The notes under the pieces: generated by a model
What the model was told of the DNA's origin: nothing
Database searches by the model: none
What the model saw: only the letters and a program-made list of their open reading frames with translations
Program-made: the position numbers and the translations under genes
Assembly (NCBI RefSeq): GCF_016219575.1
Contig: NZ_JACRMG010000039.1
Coordinates: forward strand, 1-64,000
Origin: Bradyrhizobium sp.
GTDB lineage: Bacteria; Pseudomonadota; Alphaproteobacteria; Rhizobiales; Xanthobacteraceae
Length of the DNA stretch: 64,000 nt
Direction: 5' to 3'
Shown: positions 8,737-16,705 of the stretch, in pieces
How positions within the stretch are numbered: the first letter of the stretch is position 1
How the letters are laid out: each line of letters begins with the position of its first letter

Positions 8737-8764
8737 TTGACGCTTGCCGGTACGCCCTCTATAA
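8737..8764 (+). promoter_or_regulatory. Sigma-70-type promoter for rpsT
   Basis: TTGACG (8737-8742), a 16-base spacer and CTATAA (8759-8764). Strong match to the housekeeping consensus of alphaproteobacteria. Predicted transcription start near 8771, giving a leader of about 165 bases before rpsT. Confidence 0.7.
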
Positions 8765-8775
8765 GACCGGCCAAT

Positions 8776-8799
8776 GGCGGCGGGCGCAATCCCGCCGCC
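8776..8799 (+). promoter_or_regulatory. Stable hairpin at the 5' end of the rpsT leader
   Basis: Perfect 9-bp stem GGCGGCGGG (8776-8784) with CCCGCCGCC (8791-8799) and a CGCAAT loop, starting about five bases after the predicted transcription start. It could protect the mRNA 5' end or take part in feedback by S20; neither is shown by sequence. Confidence 0.5.
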
Positions 8800-8933
8800 G
8801 CTGTTCTTTGAGCGGCGTCGCGCCCTGGAGAACACCGGAACACATATCAGCGTCGATTGCGAGATTGGAGCGCCGGGGCGATAGCCGAGCCCGGCCAGCC
8901 GCGGTCGGTACCTGTCGAAGGAATTTTGAAGAG

Positions 8934-9200
8934 ATGGCCAATACCACTTCCGCCAAGAAGGCGACCCGCAAGATTGCCCGCCGCACCGTCGTCAACAAGG
9001 CGCGCCGGACCAAGCTGCGCACCGCGGTGCGTTCCGTCGAGGAGGCGATCAAGAGCGGCGACCGCAACGCGGCGGTCACGGCGATGAAGCGCGCCGAGCC
9101 GGAACTGATGAAGGCGGCTCAGAAGAACATCATTCACCGCAACAACGCGAACCGCAAGGTTTCGCGCCTGACGCATCAGATCGCGAAGCTCGGCAAGTGA
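8934..9200 (+). CDS. rpsT: 30S ribosomal protein S20
   Basis: 88 residues, strongly basic, with the S20 signature NTTSAKKATRKIARR at the N-terminus and a helical Ala/Lys-rich body. Binds 16S rRNA directly in the body of the small subunit. Start ATG follows GAAGAG at a short distance. Its own promoter and a strong terminator make it a single-gene unit. rpsT next to dnaA is the usual arrangement in the Nitrobacteraceae. Confidence 0.98.
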   Translation: MANTTSAKKATRKIARRTVVNKARRTKLRTAVRSVEEAIKSGDRNAAVTAMKRAEPELMKAAQKNIIHRNNANRKVSRLTHQIAKLGK

Positions 9201-9235
9201 GCCGGCATCAGAACTGACAAAAAGAGAAATTCGTC

Positions 9236-9265
9236 AAAGGCCCGGTTCACCGGGCCTTTTCTTTT
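9236..9265 (+). terminator. Rho-independent terminator of rpsT
   Basis: Ten-base stem AAAGGCCCGG (9236-9245) and CCGGGCCTTT (9250-9259) with a TTCA loop, followed by a T-rich tail. It separates rpsT from the dnaA upstream region. Confidence 0.93.
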
Positions 9266-10403
9266 TGCGATGCGCCGTTCGACGTTCTTAATTGCTGGTC
9301 GCGACAACGCGTGTCATAGTCAAACACAACATATTTCTTTGGAGCTCCCGTATTTTTGCGAGTTCCCCGGAAAAGCGCGGCGCGTTTTTGCGCAACTGCG
9401 AGAAGGCCGCGTCCCACAGGGCTAACTTGCGACGGCAAGCCGACGGCGCGGCACGGGTTACCCGAAAATTTAATCGCGAAAAGCGCCGTCTCGCTAATTA
9501 CTTATCCACATAGCGTTCGCACTCATTTTGAAAACCGCCTTGCGAAGCGGTGAACGTGAAAATTTTGCGAAAATTTTTTGCGGGTGCTGCCTGATTTGTC
9601 ACATGCGCGAATCTGCACGCTCTTTCAAACTCTTGGTTTCGCGATCCGCGCGTGCAGCGTTGCAACAGTCGCCAAGAGTCACGACCCCCGTGAAATTCCG
9701 TGATTGTCAGAATTGCACCATGGTGTAGTTATTAAATCGCTCGCGGCGTTCAGCGGTTTTCCAGACCAGCGCGGTTTGAGAACTCTGAACGGACGTGCAA
9801 ATCGGCGGCGGTGTGCGCGTAGCGACGCTTTCCAAGCGATGCTGGGTTCGTAACTCATAGCAATATGAGAACGGCTGTCCTGTGTCCAAATTTCCCCGAG
9901 CGCTACATGCGCTTCCAATGGGGGAGACGGGCACCGGACCAAGGCGGAGACGGGAAAGCGGAGCCTGCAGGCGGGTTGAAGCGAACGGACTGAGGTACGC
10001 GGCGTAGCGGCGCCGGACATCGGCAGCGGCGAACTGAAGTCGGAATCACTGGCGACATGAATGACTCGCCGCGAGGTATCGCGGCGAGAGGGGGAGGCAG
10101 CATGCTTTACGGAATCCGCGCGGCATTGAACCAAATGCATTTTTCCCATGAATCCGTATTTGCGAACTCCGGCTCCGAATCTGCCCAGTTCCACGTGCCT
10201 GCTCCGGGGAGACCGTCGAGTACGCGCTGACCTCGCGAAGCGACTTTTCTTTTCAGTGGATGATTGAGCTTGGCGGCATTTTCGCCGCACGGCCGATCTA
10301 TGCCCTGAAGAAGTCGATTTCTGCTCGAGGTCACGCCGTGCGGCATCAAACGTGCACGGCGATTTCACAACACGGTATTCCTCTTTGAGAAAAGTTTTCG
10401 GCA
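9266..10403. other. Candidate oriC / dnaA control region
   Basis: About 1.1 kb without a gene between rpsT and dnaA. It holds a perfect DnaA box (9502-9510), three iterated GAAAATTT-type AT-rich blocks (9464-9478, 9558-9569, 9569-9582) and seven GANTC sites (starts 9609, 9676, 10043, 10063, 10112, 10150, 10177), five of them within 139 bases close to dnaA. This combination fits either a replication origin or the cell-cycle control region of dnaA. Only one consensus DnaA box is visible and no CtrA TTAA-N7-TTAA site, so the origin assignment is tentative. Confidence 0.5.
9502..9510 (+). promoter_or_regulatory. Consensus DnaA box
   Basis: TTATCCACA, an exact match to the high-affinity DnaA box, flanked by AT-rich sequence. 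DnaA binding here could start replication or autoregulate dnaA. Confidence 0.85.
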
Positions 10404-11834
10404 ATGACAAATACAGAACAGGATCGCTGGTCGCGGGTGAAGGGCAGGTTGCGGACGAGCGTTGGCGAGGACGTCTACACCAGCTGGTTTGCGCGCATGG
10501 ATCTCGAAGGCGTGCAGGATGAAAGCGTGCACCTGTCGGTGCCGACGCGGTTCCTGAAGAGCTGGATCCAGGCTCATTATGCCGAGCGCGTGCTGTCGGC
10601 CTGGCAGGCAGAGATGCCGGAAGTGCATCGCATCGACCTCACGGTGCGCTCGGCGATGCGCTGCGCGACGCCTGCCAAGGAGGCAGCGGCCCCGGTCGAG
10701 GCACGCCGTCCCGAGCGGAACGATGCGCGACCGATGCAGGAACTGCGTGCGGTTGCGACCGCCCCGGTTTCCGCCAGCCATGACGCGCTCGGCGGCTCGC
10801 CGCTCGATCCGCGCCTGACCTTTGCAAGCTTCGTCGTCGGCCGGTCCAACACGCTGGCGCATGCCGCCGCGCGTCAGGTCGCCGAAGGGCGCCGCGGCGA
10901 TGCGGTGATGTTCAACCCGCTCTACATCCATGCCGGCGTTGGCCTGGGCAAGACGCATCTGTTGCAGGCGGTGACCTGGGCCGGCAATGCGGCGGGCGAG
11001 CGCAAGGTGCTCTACCTCACCGCGGAAAAATTCATGTACGGCTTCGTCGCCGCGCTGAAGACGCAGACGGCGCTGGCCTTCAAGGAAGCGCTGCGCGGCA
11101 TCGATGTACTTGTCATCGACGACCTGCAGTTCCTGCAGGGCAAGTCGACGCAGGCCGAGTTCTGCCACACCCTGAACGCGCTGATCGATGCCGGCCGCCA
11201 GGTGGTGATCGCAGCCGACCGTCCGCCGTCCGATCTGGAGAGCCTGGACGACCGCGTGCGCTCGCGGCTGGCGGGCGGTCTCGTGGTGGAGATGGGCTCG
11301 CTCGGCGAGGAACTGCGGCTCGGCATTCTGAAGTCGCGCGTCGCCGCAGCCCGCGCCCATCATGCGAGCTTCGACGTGCCCGACCAGGTGCTGGACTATC
11401 TGGCCCGCACCATCACCCATAACGGCCGCGATCTCGAAGGCGCGATCAACCGCCTGCTGGCGCACTCCAAGCTCAACAGCCAGCCGGTGACGCTGGAAAT
11501 GGCCGAGCGCGAGGTGCGCGACCTGATCCGCCCGCAGGAACCGAAGCGGATCAAGATCGAGGACATCCAGCGTGTGGTGGCGCGGCAATATAATGTCAGC
11601 CGCTCGGATCTCTTGTCCTCGCGGCGCACCGCCAACGTGGTCCGCCCGCGGCAGGTCGCGATGTACCTCGCCAAGACGCTGACGCTGCGATCGCTGCCCG
11701 AAATCGGCCGGCGGTTCGGCGGCCGCGACCACACCACGGTGCTGCACGCGGTGCGCAAGATCGAGGCATTGGTCGCCAGGGACACGGCCTTGTCCGACGA
11801 GGTCGAATCGTTGAAGCGCCAGCTGCAGGAATGA
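10404..11834 (+). CDS. dnaA: Chromosomal replication initiator DnaA
   Basis: 476 residues. Domain I (about 1-85) interacts with helicase-loading partners; a short Pro/Ala-rich linker follows. The AAA+ domain III has Walker A GVGLGKTH (178-185) and Walker B VLVIDD (235-240). Domain IV at the C-terminus has the box-recognition signature GRDHTTVLHAV. The ATG lacks a clear ribosome site. The long regulatory stretch upstream and dnaN downstream are the expected context. Confidence 0.98.
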   Translation: MTNTEQDRWSRVKGRLRTSVGEDVYTSWFARMDLEGVQDESVHLSVPTRFLKSWIQAHYAERVLSAWQAEMPEVHRIDLTVRSAMRCATPAKEAAAPVEARRPERNDARPMQELRAVATAPVSASHDALGGSPLDPRLTFASFVVGRSNTLAHAAARQVAEGRRGDAVMFNPLYIHAGVGLGKTHLLQAVTWAGNAAGERKVLYLTAEKFMYGFVAALKTQTALAFKEALRGIDVLVIDDLQFLQGKSTQAEFCHTLNALIDAGRQVVIAADRPPSDLESLDDRVRSRLAGGLVVEMGSLGEELRLGILKSRVAAARAHHASFDVPDQVLDYLARTITHNGRDLEGAINRLLAHSKLNSQPVTLEMAEREVRDLIRPQEPKRIKIEDIQRVVARQYNVSRSDLLSSRRTANVVRPRQVAMYLAKTLTLRSLPEIGRRFGGRDHTTVLHAVRKIEALVARDTALSDEVESLKRQLQE

Positions 11835-11843
11835 CCCCGTTCC

Positions 11844-11872
11844 GGCCCCTCCCCGTCACCCCGGGGAGGGCC
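11844..11872. promoter_or_regulatory. Stem-loop after dnaA
   Basis: GGCCCCTCCCC (11844-11854) pairs with GGGGAGGGCC (11863-11872) with one bulge. No T-tract follows, so it may slow or trim rather than stop transcription between dnaA and dnaN. Confidence 0.45.
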
Positions 11873-11936
11873 GCAAATCCGCTGTAAAACACGGAAAACC
11901 GCGCGTCTTTCCCTTGAACTTGCGGCCCTTCCGCGC

Positions 11937-11966
11937 CAACTTGCGGTCCCCTCGGGGGTTTGGTCA
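11937..11966 (+). promoter_or_regulatory. Two direct repeats upstream of dnaN, 21-base spacing
   Basis: AACTTGCGG occurs at 11937-11945 and 11958-11966, exactly 21 bases apart (two DNA turns), about 100 bases before the dnaN start. The geometry suits a dimeric or cooperative DNA-binding protein. No known operator matches. Confidence 0.4.
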
Positions 11967-12061
11967 AATCTGCAGTTGACCGGGCTTTTCGGGTCTCAAA
12001 CGCCGCGGCGCGCCTGCCGGCCGCCCGGCTTTTCCATCTCAGGGATCGGGCGGATATTGCT

Positions 12062-13180
12062 ATGAAGGTTACCGTCGAGCGTGCGCAGCTCCTGAAATCG
12101 CTGGGCCACGTGCATCGCGTGGTCGAACGCCGCAACACCATCCCGATCCTCGGCAACGTGCTGGTCCGCGCCGAGAGCGCCAAGCTGTCGCTGAAGGCGA
12201 CCGACCTCGACCTCGAGGTGACGGAGACGCTGCCGGCGGAAAGCGGAAGCAGCGGGTCCACCACGGTGCCGGCGCACATGTTCTACGACATCGTGCGCAA
12301 GCTGCCCGACGGCTCCCAGATCGTGCTGGAGGGCGACGGCGATCGCTCGGTGATGGCGATCCGCGCCGGCCGCTCGCGCTTCACGCTTCAGACGCTGCCG
12401 GAGAGCGATTTCCCGGATCTGGCGGCGAGCGACATGACGCATTCGTTCACGCTTCCCGCCGCCGATCTCAAGCGGCTGATCGACCGCTCGCAGTTTGCGA
12501 TCTCGACCGAAGAGACGCGCTATTATCTCAACGGCATCTATCTGCACACCGCAGGCTCCGCCAAGGCGCAGACCCTGCGCGGCGTCGCCACCGACGGCCA
12601 TCGGCTGGCGCAGATCGACCTCCCCTTGCCCAAGGGCGCATCCGGCATGCCCGGCGTGATCGTGCCGCGCAAGACGGTCGGCGAGGTGCAGCGCCTGATC
12701 GAGGACACCGAGGCCGAAGTCGGCATCGAGCTGTCGCAGGGCAAGATCCGCTTCACCATCGGCCATGTGGTGCTGACCTCGAAACTGATCGACGGCACCT
12801 TCCCGGACTACGGCCGCGTCATTCCGCAGAACAACGACAAGGAACTGGTGGTCGACAAGAAGGACTTCGAGGCCGCCGTCGACCGCGTCTCCACCATCTC
12901 CAGCGAACGCGGCCGCGCCGTGAAGCTGGCGCTGTCCGCCGGCAAGCTGGTGCTGTCGGTGACCAATCCGGACTCAGGTTCCGCCACCGAAGAGCTCGAG
13001 GTCGAGTACGCCTCCGATCCGCTCGATATCGGTTTCAACTCGCGCTACCTCCTCGACATCGCCGCCCAGATCGAGGGCGAGGTCGCGGTGCTGAAGCTCG
13101 CCGATCCCGGCTCGCCGACGCTGGTTCAGGACCGCGACAACAAGGGCGCGCTCTACGTCCTGATGCCGATGCGGGTGTGA
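12062..13180 (+). CDS. dnaN: DNA polymerase III beta clamp
   Basis: 372 residues forming the sliding clamp that tethers polymerase III. Three similar domains are visible, beginning with MKVTVERAQLLKSLGHVHRV. The C-terminus ends YVLMPMRV, matching the MPMR(L/V) end that lines the peptide-binding pocket. The start at 12062 gives the standard N-terminus; longer frames are not supported. It follows dnaA by 227 bases. An extra gene is inserted between it and recF. Confidence 0.98.
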   Translation: MKVTVERAQLLKSLGHVHRVVERRNTIPILGNVLVRAESAKLSLKATDLDLEVTETLPAESGSSGSTTVPAHMFYDIVRKLPDGSQIVLEGDGDRSVMAIRAGRSRFTLQTLPESDFPDLAASDMTHSFTLPAADLKRLIDRSQFAISTEETRYYLNGIYLHTAGSAKAQTLRGVATDGHRLAQIDLPLPKGASGMPGVIVPRKTVGEVQRLIEDTEAEVGIELSQGKIRFTIGHVVLTSKLIDGTFPDYGRVIPQNNDKELVVDKKDFEAAVDRVSTISSERGRAVKLALSAGKLVLSVTNPDSGSATEELEVEYASDPLDIGFNSRYLLDIAAQIEGEVAVLKLADPGSPTLVQDRDNKGALYVLMPMRV

Positions 13181-13188
13181 TCCAAAGT

Positions 13189-13239
13189 ACCCTCTCCCCT
13201 TGTGGGAGAGGGTGGCGCCGAAGGCGCCGGGTGAGGGGT
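13189..13239. repeat. Palindromic element, left copy flanking the DUF559 gene
   Basis: Two hairpins in tandem: ACCCTCTCCC/GGGAGAGGGT (13189-13198, 13204-13213) and GGCGCC/GGCGCC (13214-13219, 13223-13228), ending GGGTGAGGGGT. It starts eight bases after the dnaN stop. The inverted partner is at 13611-13669; other pairs are at 32854/32962, 36591/36680 and 38531/38605. Confidence 0.9.
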
Positions 13240-13241
13240 TC

Positions 13242-13607
13242 GTGCCGCAAACACCGCGCCATCGGCCAACCGACGAGCGCATCCGCGGGTTCGCCAAGAG
13301 GATGCGTCGGGAGCCGACAGATGCAGAAGCCGCGATGTGGCGGCTGTTGCGCGATCGTCGTCTGGGCCATGTCAAGTTTCGCAGACAAGTTCCATTTCAA
13401 AACTACATTCTCGACTTCGTCTGCTTCGAGAAATACCTCGTGGTCGAAATCGATGGGAGCCAGCACGCTTCGTCTGAGCGAGATGCAGTCAGGGACGCGA
13501 AACTCGCGGCCGAAGGATTTCAAATTGCACGCTACTGGAACAATGATGTGCTACAGCGCCGCAATGCCGTCCTGGAGGACATCCTCGCAAAGCTCGCCGA
13601 GCCGTGA
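13242..13607 (+). CDS. DUF559 endonuclease-like protein, flanked by inverted palindromes
   Basis: 121 residues from GTG 13242. A longer frame reaches TTG 13200 but would be encoded by the palindrome itself, so I prefer the start just outside it; the GAGGGG of the repeat could act as its ribosome site. The protein has the DUF559 (COG2852) core: REPTDAEAAMWRLLRDRR, FRRQVPF, DFVCFEKYLVVEIDGSQH. This is a Vsr-like PD-(D/E)xK nuclease fold with acidic residues at D, E and D and a trailing QH. Function is unknown. It interrupts dnaN-recF and ends three bases before the inverted partner element, as expected of a captured or mobile cassette. Confidence 0.85.
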   Translation: MPQTPRHRPTDERIRGFAKRMRREPTDAEAAMWRLLRDRRLGHVKFRRQVPFQNYILDFVCFEKYLVVEIDGSQHASSERDAVRDAKLAAEGFQIARYWNNDVLQRRNAVLEDILAKLAEP

Positions 13608-13610
13608 GAT

Positions 13611-13669
13611 ACCCCTCACCCGTCGCCTCACTTCGTGAGGCGCCACCCTCTCCCACAAGGGGAGAGGGT
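13611..13669. repeat. Palindromic element, right copy (inverted) flanking the DUF559 gene
   Basis: ACCCCTCACCC, then hairpin GCCTCAC-TTC-GTGAGGC, then ACCCTCTCCC-ACAAG-GGGAGAGGGT. It is the reverse complement of the left copy except that the inner hairpin has a different sequence but is still perfectly paired. This shows that the fold rather than the sequence is kept. Confidence 0.9.
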
Positions 13670-13690
13670 GAACAGTGCGCTCCTCACTAA

Positions 13691-14830
13691 ATGACCCCCT
13701 CCCGCATCCACCGCCTGTCGCTGACGCATTTCCGCAATTACCGTGCGGCGACGATTGCTGCGCGCGGCGATGTGGTGGCGCTGGTCGGGCCGAACGGCGC
13801 GGGCAAGACCAATTGCCTGGAAGCGATCTCGTTCCTTTCGCCCGGCCGGGGGTTGCGCCGCGCGACGCTGGAGGATGTGGCCGACAACCAGGGTGACGGC
13901 TCCTGGGCGGTCTCCGCCGAGATCGAGGGCGCGCTGGGTCTCGCAACCCTCGGCACCGGCATCGATGCGCCGCATGGCGAGGCCAACGGCACGGCGCGCC
14001 GCTGCCGCATCGATCGCGAGCCGGTCGGCTCGGCCACCGCCTTCGGCGATCATCTGCGCATGGTGTGGCTGACGCCGGCGATGGACGGGCTGTTCCTGGG
14101 CGCGGCCTCCGAGCGGCGGCGCTTCTTCGACCGCCTGGTGCTGGCCATCGACAGCGAGCATTCCAGCCGCGTCTCGGCACTGGAGCGATCGCTGCGCTCG
14201 CGCAACCGCCTGCTGGAAGTGCGCAATTACGACGACCACTGGTGCGGCGCCATCGAGCGCGAGACGGCCGAGCTTGCGGTCGCCGTCGCCGCCACGCGCA
14301 GCCAGACCCTGACGAAGCTCGCCGAAATGCTGCGCTCGCGCGGCGCCGCCTCGCCCTTCCCGTCCGCCGGGATCGCGCTCGACGGCTGGATGGAAAACGC
14401 GCTCGCCAGCGAGCCCGCAACCTCGGTGGAAGACCGCTACCGCGAAATCCTGCGCACCAGCCGCGCGCGCGACGCCGCAGCCGGGCGCACGCTGGACGGC
14501 CCGCATCTCACCGACCTGCAAGTGGTCTACGCGCCGAAAAACATGCCGGCGCGCGATGCCTCGACCGGCGAGCAGAAGGCGCTGCTGATCGGGCTGGTGC
14601 TGGCGCATGCCAGCCTGGTAGCCGAGATGACCGGCATCGTGCCGCTGCTGCTGCTCGACGAGGTCGTCGCCCATCTCGATCCGAATCGGCGCAAGGCGCT
14701 GTTCGACGAATTGGCAAAGCTCGGCGCGCAGGTCTGGATGACCGGCGCCGATCCCGCCGCCTTCGCCGGCCTCGGCGCATCGGGCGAAATCTTCGACGTC
14801 GAATCCGGACAGATCGCGCGTCGGACCTGA
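13691..14830 (+). CDS. recF: DNA replication and repair protein RecF
   Basis: 379 residues. RecF loads RecA at ssDNA gaps with RecO and RecR. Walker A GPNGAGKTN lies at about residues 35-43, the ABC-type signature is in STGEQKALLIGL, and Walker B/D-loop is LLLDEVVAHLD near the C-terminus. The structure is that of an SMC-like head without long coiled coil. The start ATG 13691 lies just beyond the palindromic element, so the element forms its upstream untranslated region. Confidence 0.96.
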   Translation: MTPSRIHRLSLTHFRNYRAATIAARGDVVALVGPNGAGKTNCLEAISFLSPGRGLRRATLEDVADNQGDGSWAVSAEIEGALGLATLGTGIDAPHGEANGTARRCRIDREPVGSATAFGDHLRMVWLTPAMDGLFLGAASERRRFFDRLVLAIDSEHSSRVSALERSLRSRNRLLEVRNYDDHWCGAIERETAELAVAVAATRSQTLTKLAEMLRSRGAASPFPSAGIALDGWMENALASEPATSVEDRYREILRTSRARDAAAGRTLDGPHLTDLQVVYAPKNMPARDASTGEQKALLIGLVLAHASLVAEMTGIVPLLLLDEVVAHLDPNRRKALFDELAKLGAQVWMTGADPAAFAGLGASGEIFDVESGQIARRT

Positions 14831-16705
14831 TTATTTCTGCCCGGGCGGCGGCGTCAGCACGCGGTCGATGATCGCGCCGATCAGAAACTCCGATCCCTTC
14901 TCTGAGAGGTGCACCTGGTCGATCGCGACTATATCGGCAGCCGAGTCGCCCAGCCGCGTCAGGCACCCCTCGGCATTGCACAGCACTTCCCGCACCGAGA
15001 TGATTTCCGCACCCAGCGGCGTCAGCCGCTTGCGCAGCACATCGTCATACCCGGCGTCGGACGCGGCGGCTCCGGCAAGTCGCGCCGGAACCAGGGTTTG
15101 ATGCAGCATGTAGTGGCGCAGGACTTCGTTCTGCAGCCCGCGCCGCCAGAACGGCACCGGCCCCAGCACGACGACGCGGGCGCCGGCCTGCTTCAGCGCC
15201 GTCACGCTTTCCGCAACATTGTCGAGATGCCGCTCCCACGTTCCGTGCAGCAGCACGATGTCGGGCTTCAGCTCCCGCACCAGTCCAAGCACCCTGTCGT
15301 TGTTGGGGCGACAATTGGGGTTGCCGGGAATATCGGCATTGAGCGCCGGAAGGCAGGAGCCGGCGGTGAACTGGGCGATGGCAAAATTACGCGTCTGCTG
15401 AGCCTTGCGCAGGCCGTGCATCAGTGCGCCCGCGGTGGAATCGCCCCACACCAGCAACAGCGGCCGGCGGCCAGGCTCGGCGCAATCGGCGGCGTAATCG
15501 GTCTTCTCGGCAAGGTCGAGCAGGCACTCCTGATACCGCATGTCCGGCGAGCGGCCCGGCGCGGCGACCGCGCGGATTTCCGCCGGCAGGCGGAAGTCGA
15601 AGCCGCGCCCCAGCGCCACGACGCCGCCGGCGATGCCGACGAGCGCCATGCCGGCACACAACGCCCATAGCTTGCGCGGGGCCGGCGCGCCGAATCGGAT
15701 CGGCTTTTCGATGAAGGCATAGGTCGCCCAGGCGAGAACCGTGCTCAGCAGCAGCACCAGCTCGCGCTCCGTCAATGTCAGCGGCTGGAACTTGATGGTG
15801 GCGCCGAACACGAGCAGCGGCCAGTGCCAGAGATAGAGCGGGTAGCTGATCAGGCCGATCCAGACCAAGGGCGGGCTCGCCAGCACCGCCCGGCAAATCC
15901 AGGCCTCGGGCGCCGACACCAGCAGCGCCGTGCCCGCTACCGGCAAAATCGCCCACCAGCCCGGAAAGGCGCTGTGGCCGTCGAGCAAGGCGGCCGATGC
16001 CGCGATCATCGCCGCGCCCGTCCAGGCCCTGATATCGCTGGCGCGCCGTCCCTGGTCGACGCGATCCCAGCTGCAGGCGAGCACCGCGCCCAGCAGCAAT
16101 TCGAAGGCGCGGGTGAACGGCAGGTAGAACGCCGCGACCGGCTTGGAGCCGATCAGCGCCACGTTGAGGACGAAGGAAGCGATCCCCAGCACCGCAGCGA
16201 CCGTGACGATCGACATCTTCCGGCGCGCCGCGAGCATCAGGATCAGCGGCCAGGCGAGATAGAACTGTTCCTCGATGCCGAGCGACCACAGATGCAGCAG
16301 CGGCTTGCGGGCAGACTCGAGGTCGAAATATCCGGATTGCAGCAGCAGCGCGATATTGGCGAGAAACCCGGCGCTGGCAAACACATCGAGACCAAGCCGC
16401 GCATAGAATGCCGGCAGCATGAACACCCAGCCCAGCACCAGCGAGGCGGCGAGCACGACGAGCAGCGCCGGAAAGATGCGGCGGATACGCCTGACATAGA
16501 AGGTCAGCAGGCTGAACTGCCCCTGCTCCAGCTCGCGTGCGATGATGCCGGTGATCAGGAAGCCGGAAATGACGAAGAAGACGTCGACGCCGACAAAGCC
16601 GCCGGGCATCACGCCTGAGAAGGCGTGAAAGTTCAGCACCAGCATCACCGCAATGGCGCGCAGGCCATCGACATCCGGCCGGTATTTTGACGAGGGCAGC
16701 GACAA
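14831..16705 (-). CDS. OafA/YrhL-type acyltransferase with C-terminal SGNH domain
   Basis: 624-residue inner-membrane protein. The N-terminal half is an Acyltransferase_3 domain with about ten membrane helices. It includes the conserved His in LNFHAFSG (about residue 27) and GGFVGVDVFFVISGFLI. The C-terminal third is a periplasmic SGNH domain: Ser in VWGDSTAGA and the DQVHLSEKG Asp/His block. Such proteins O-acetylate lipopolysaccharide, capsule or other glycans outside the cell. The start appears to be TTG (16703-16705), since no ATG or GTG in frame gives a sensible N-terminus. It lies antisense between recF and gyrB and its 3' end abuts the recF stop. Confidence 0.92.
   Translation of the reverse strand: MSLPSSKYRPDVDGLRAIAVMLVLNFHAFSGVMPGGFVGVDVFFVISGFLITGIIARELEQGQFSLLTFYVRRIRRIFPALLVVLAASLVLGWVFMLPAFYARLGLDVFASAGFLANIALLLQSGYFDLESARKPLLHLWSLGIEEQFYLAWPLILMLAARRKMSIVTVAAVLGIASFVLNVALIGSKPVAAFYLPFTRAFELLLGAVLACSWDRVDQGRRASDIRAWTGAAMIAASAALLDGHSAFPGWWAILPVAGTALLVSAPEAWICRAVLASPPLVWIGLISYPLYLWHWPLLVFGATIKFQPLTLTERELVLLLSTVLAWATYAFIEKPIRFGAPAPRKLWALCAGMALVGIAGGVVALGRGFDFRLPAEIRAVAAPGRSPDMRYQECLLDLAEKTDYAADCAEPGRRPLLLVWGDSTAGALMHGLRKAQQTRNFAIAQFTAGSCLPALNADIPGNPNCRPNNDRVLGLVRELKPDIVLLHGTWERHLDNVAESVTALKQAGARVVVLGPVPFWRRGLQNEVLRHYMLHQTLVPARLAGAAASDAGYDDVLRKRLTPLGAEIISVREVLCNAEGCLTRLGDSAADIVAIDQVHLSEKGSEFLIGAIIDRVLTPPPGQK

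Noticed and set aside
9266..10403. Further DnaA boxes such as TTTGTCACA (9595) and TGTGTCCAA (9881), and CtrA sites
   Set aside because: Each DnaA-like site has at least two mismatches to the consensus, and no TTAA-N7-TTAA CtrA site is present.
13200..13241. TTG start at 13200 for the DUF559 gene
   Set aside because: It would translate the palindromic element itself (WERVAPKAPGEG), a common artefact where genes follow these repeats.
13189..13669. The DUF559 unit as a classical insertion sequence or restriction system
   Set aside because: There is no transposase or methylase, and the flanks are folded palindromes rather than simple terminal repeats with a target duplication that I can see.
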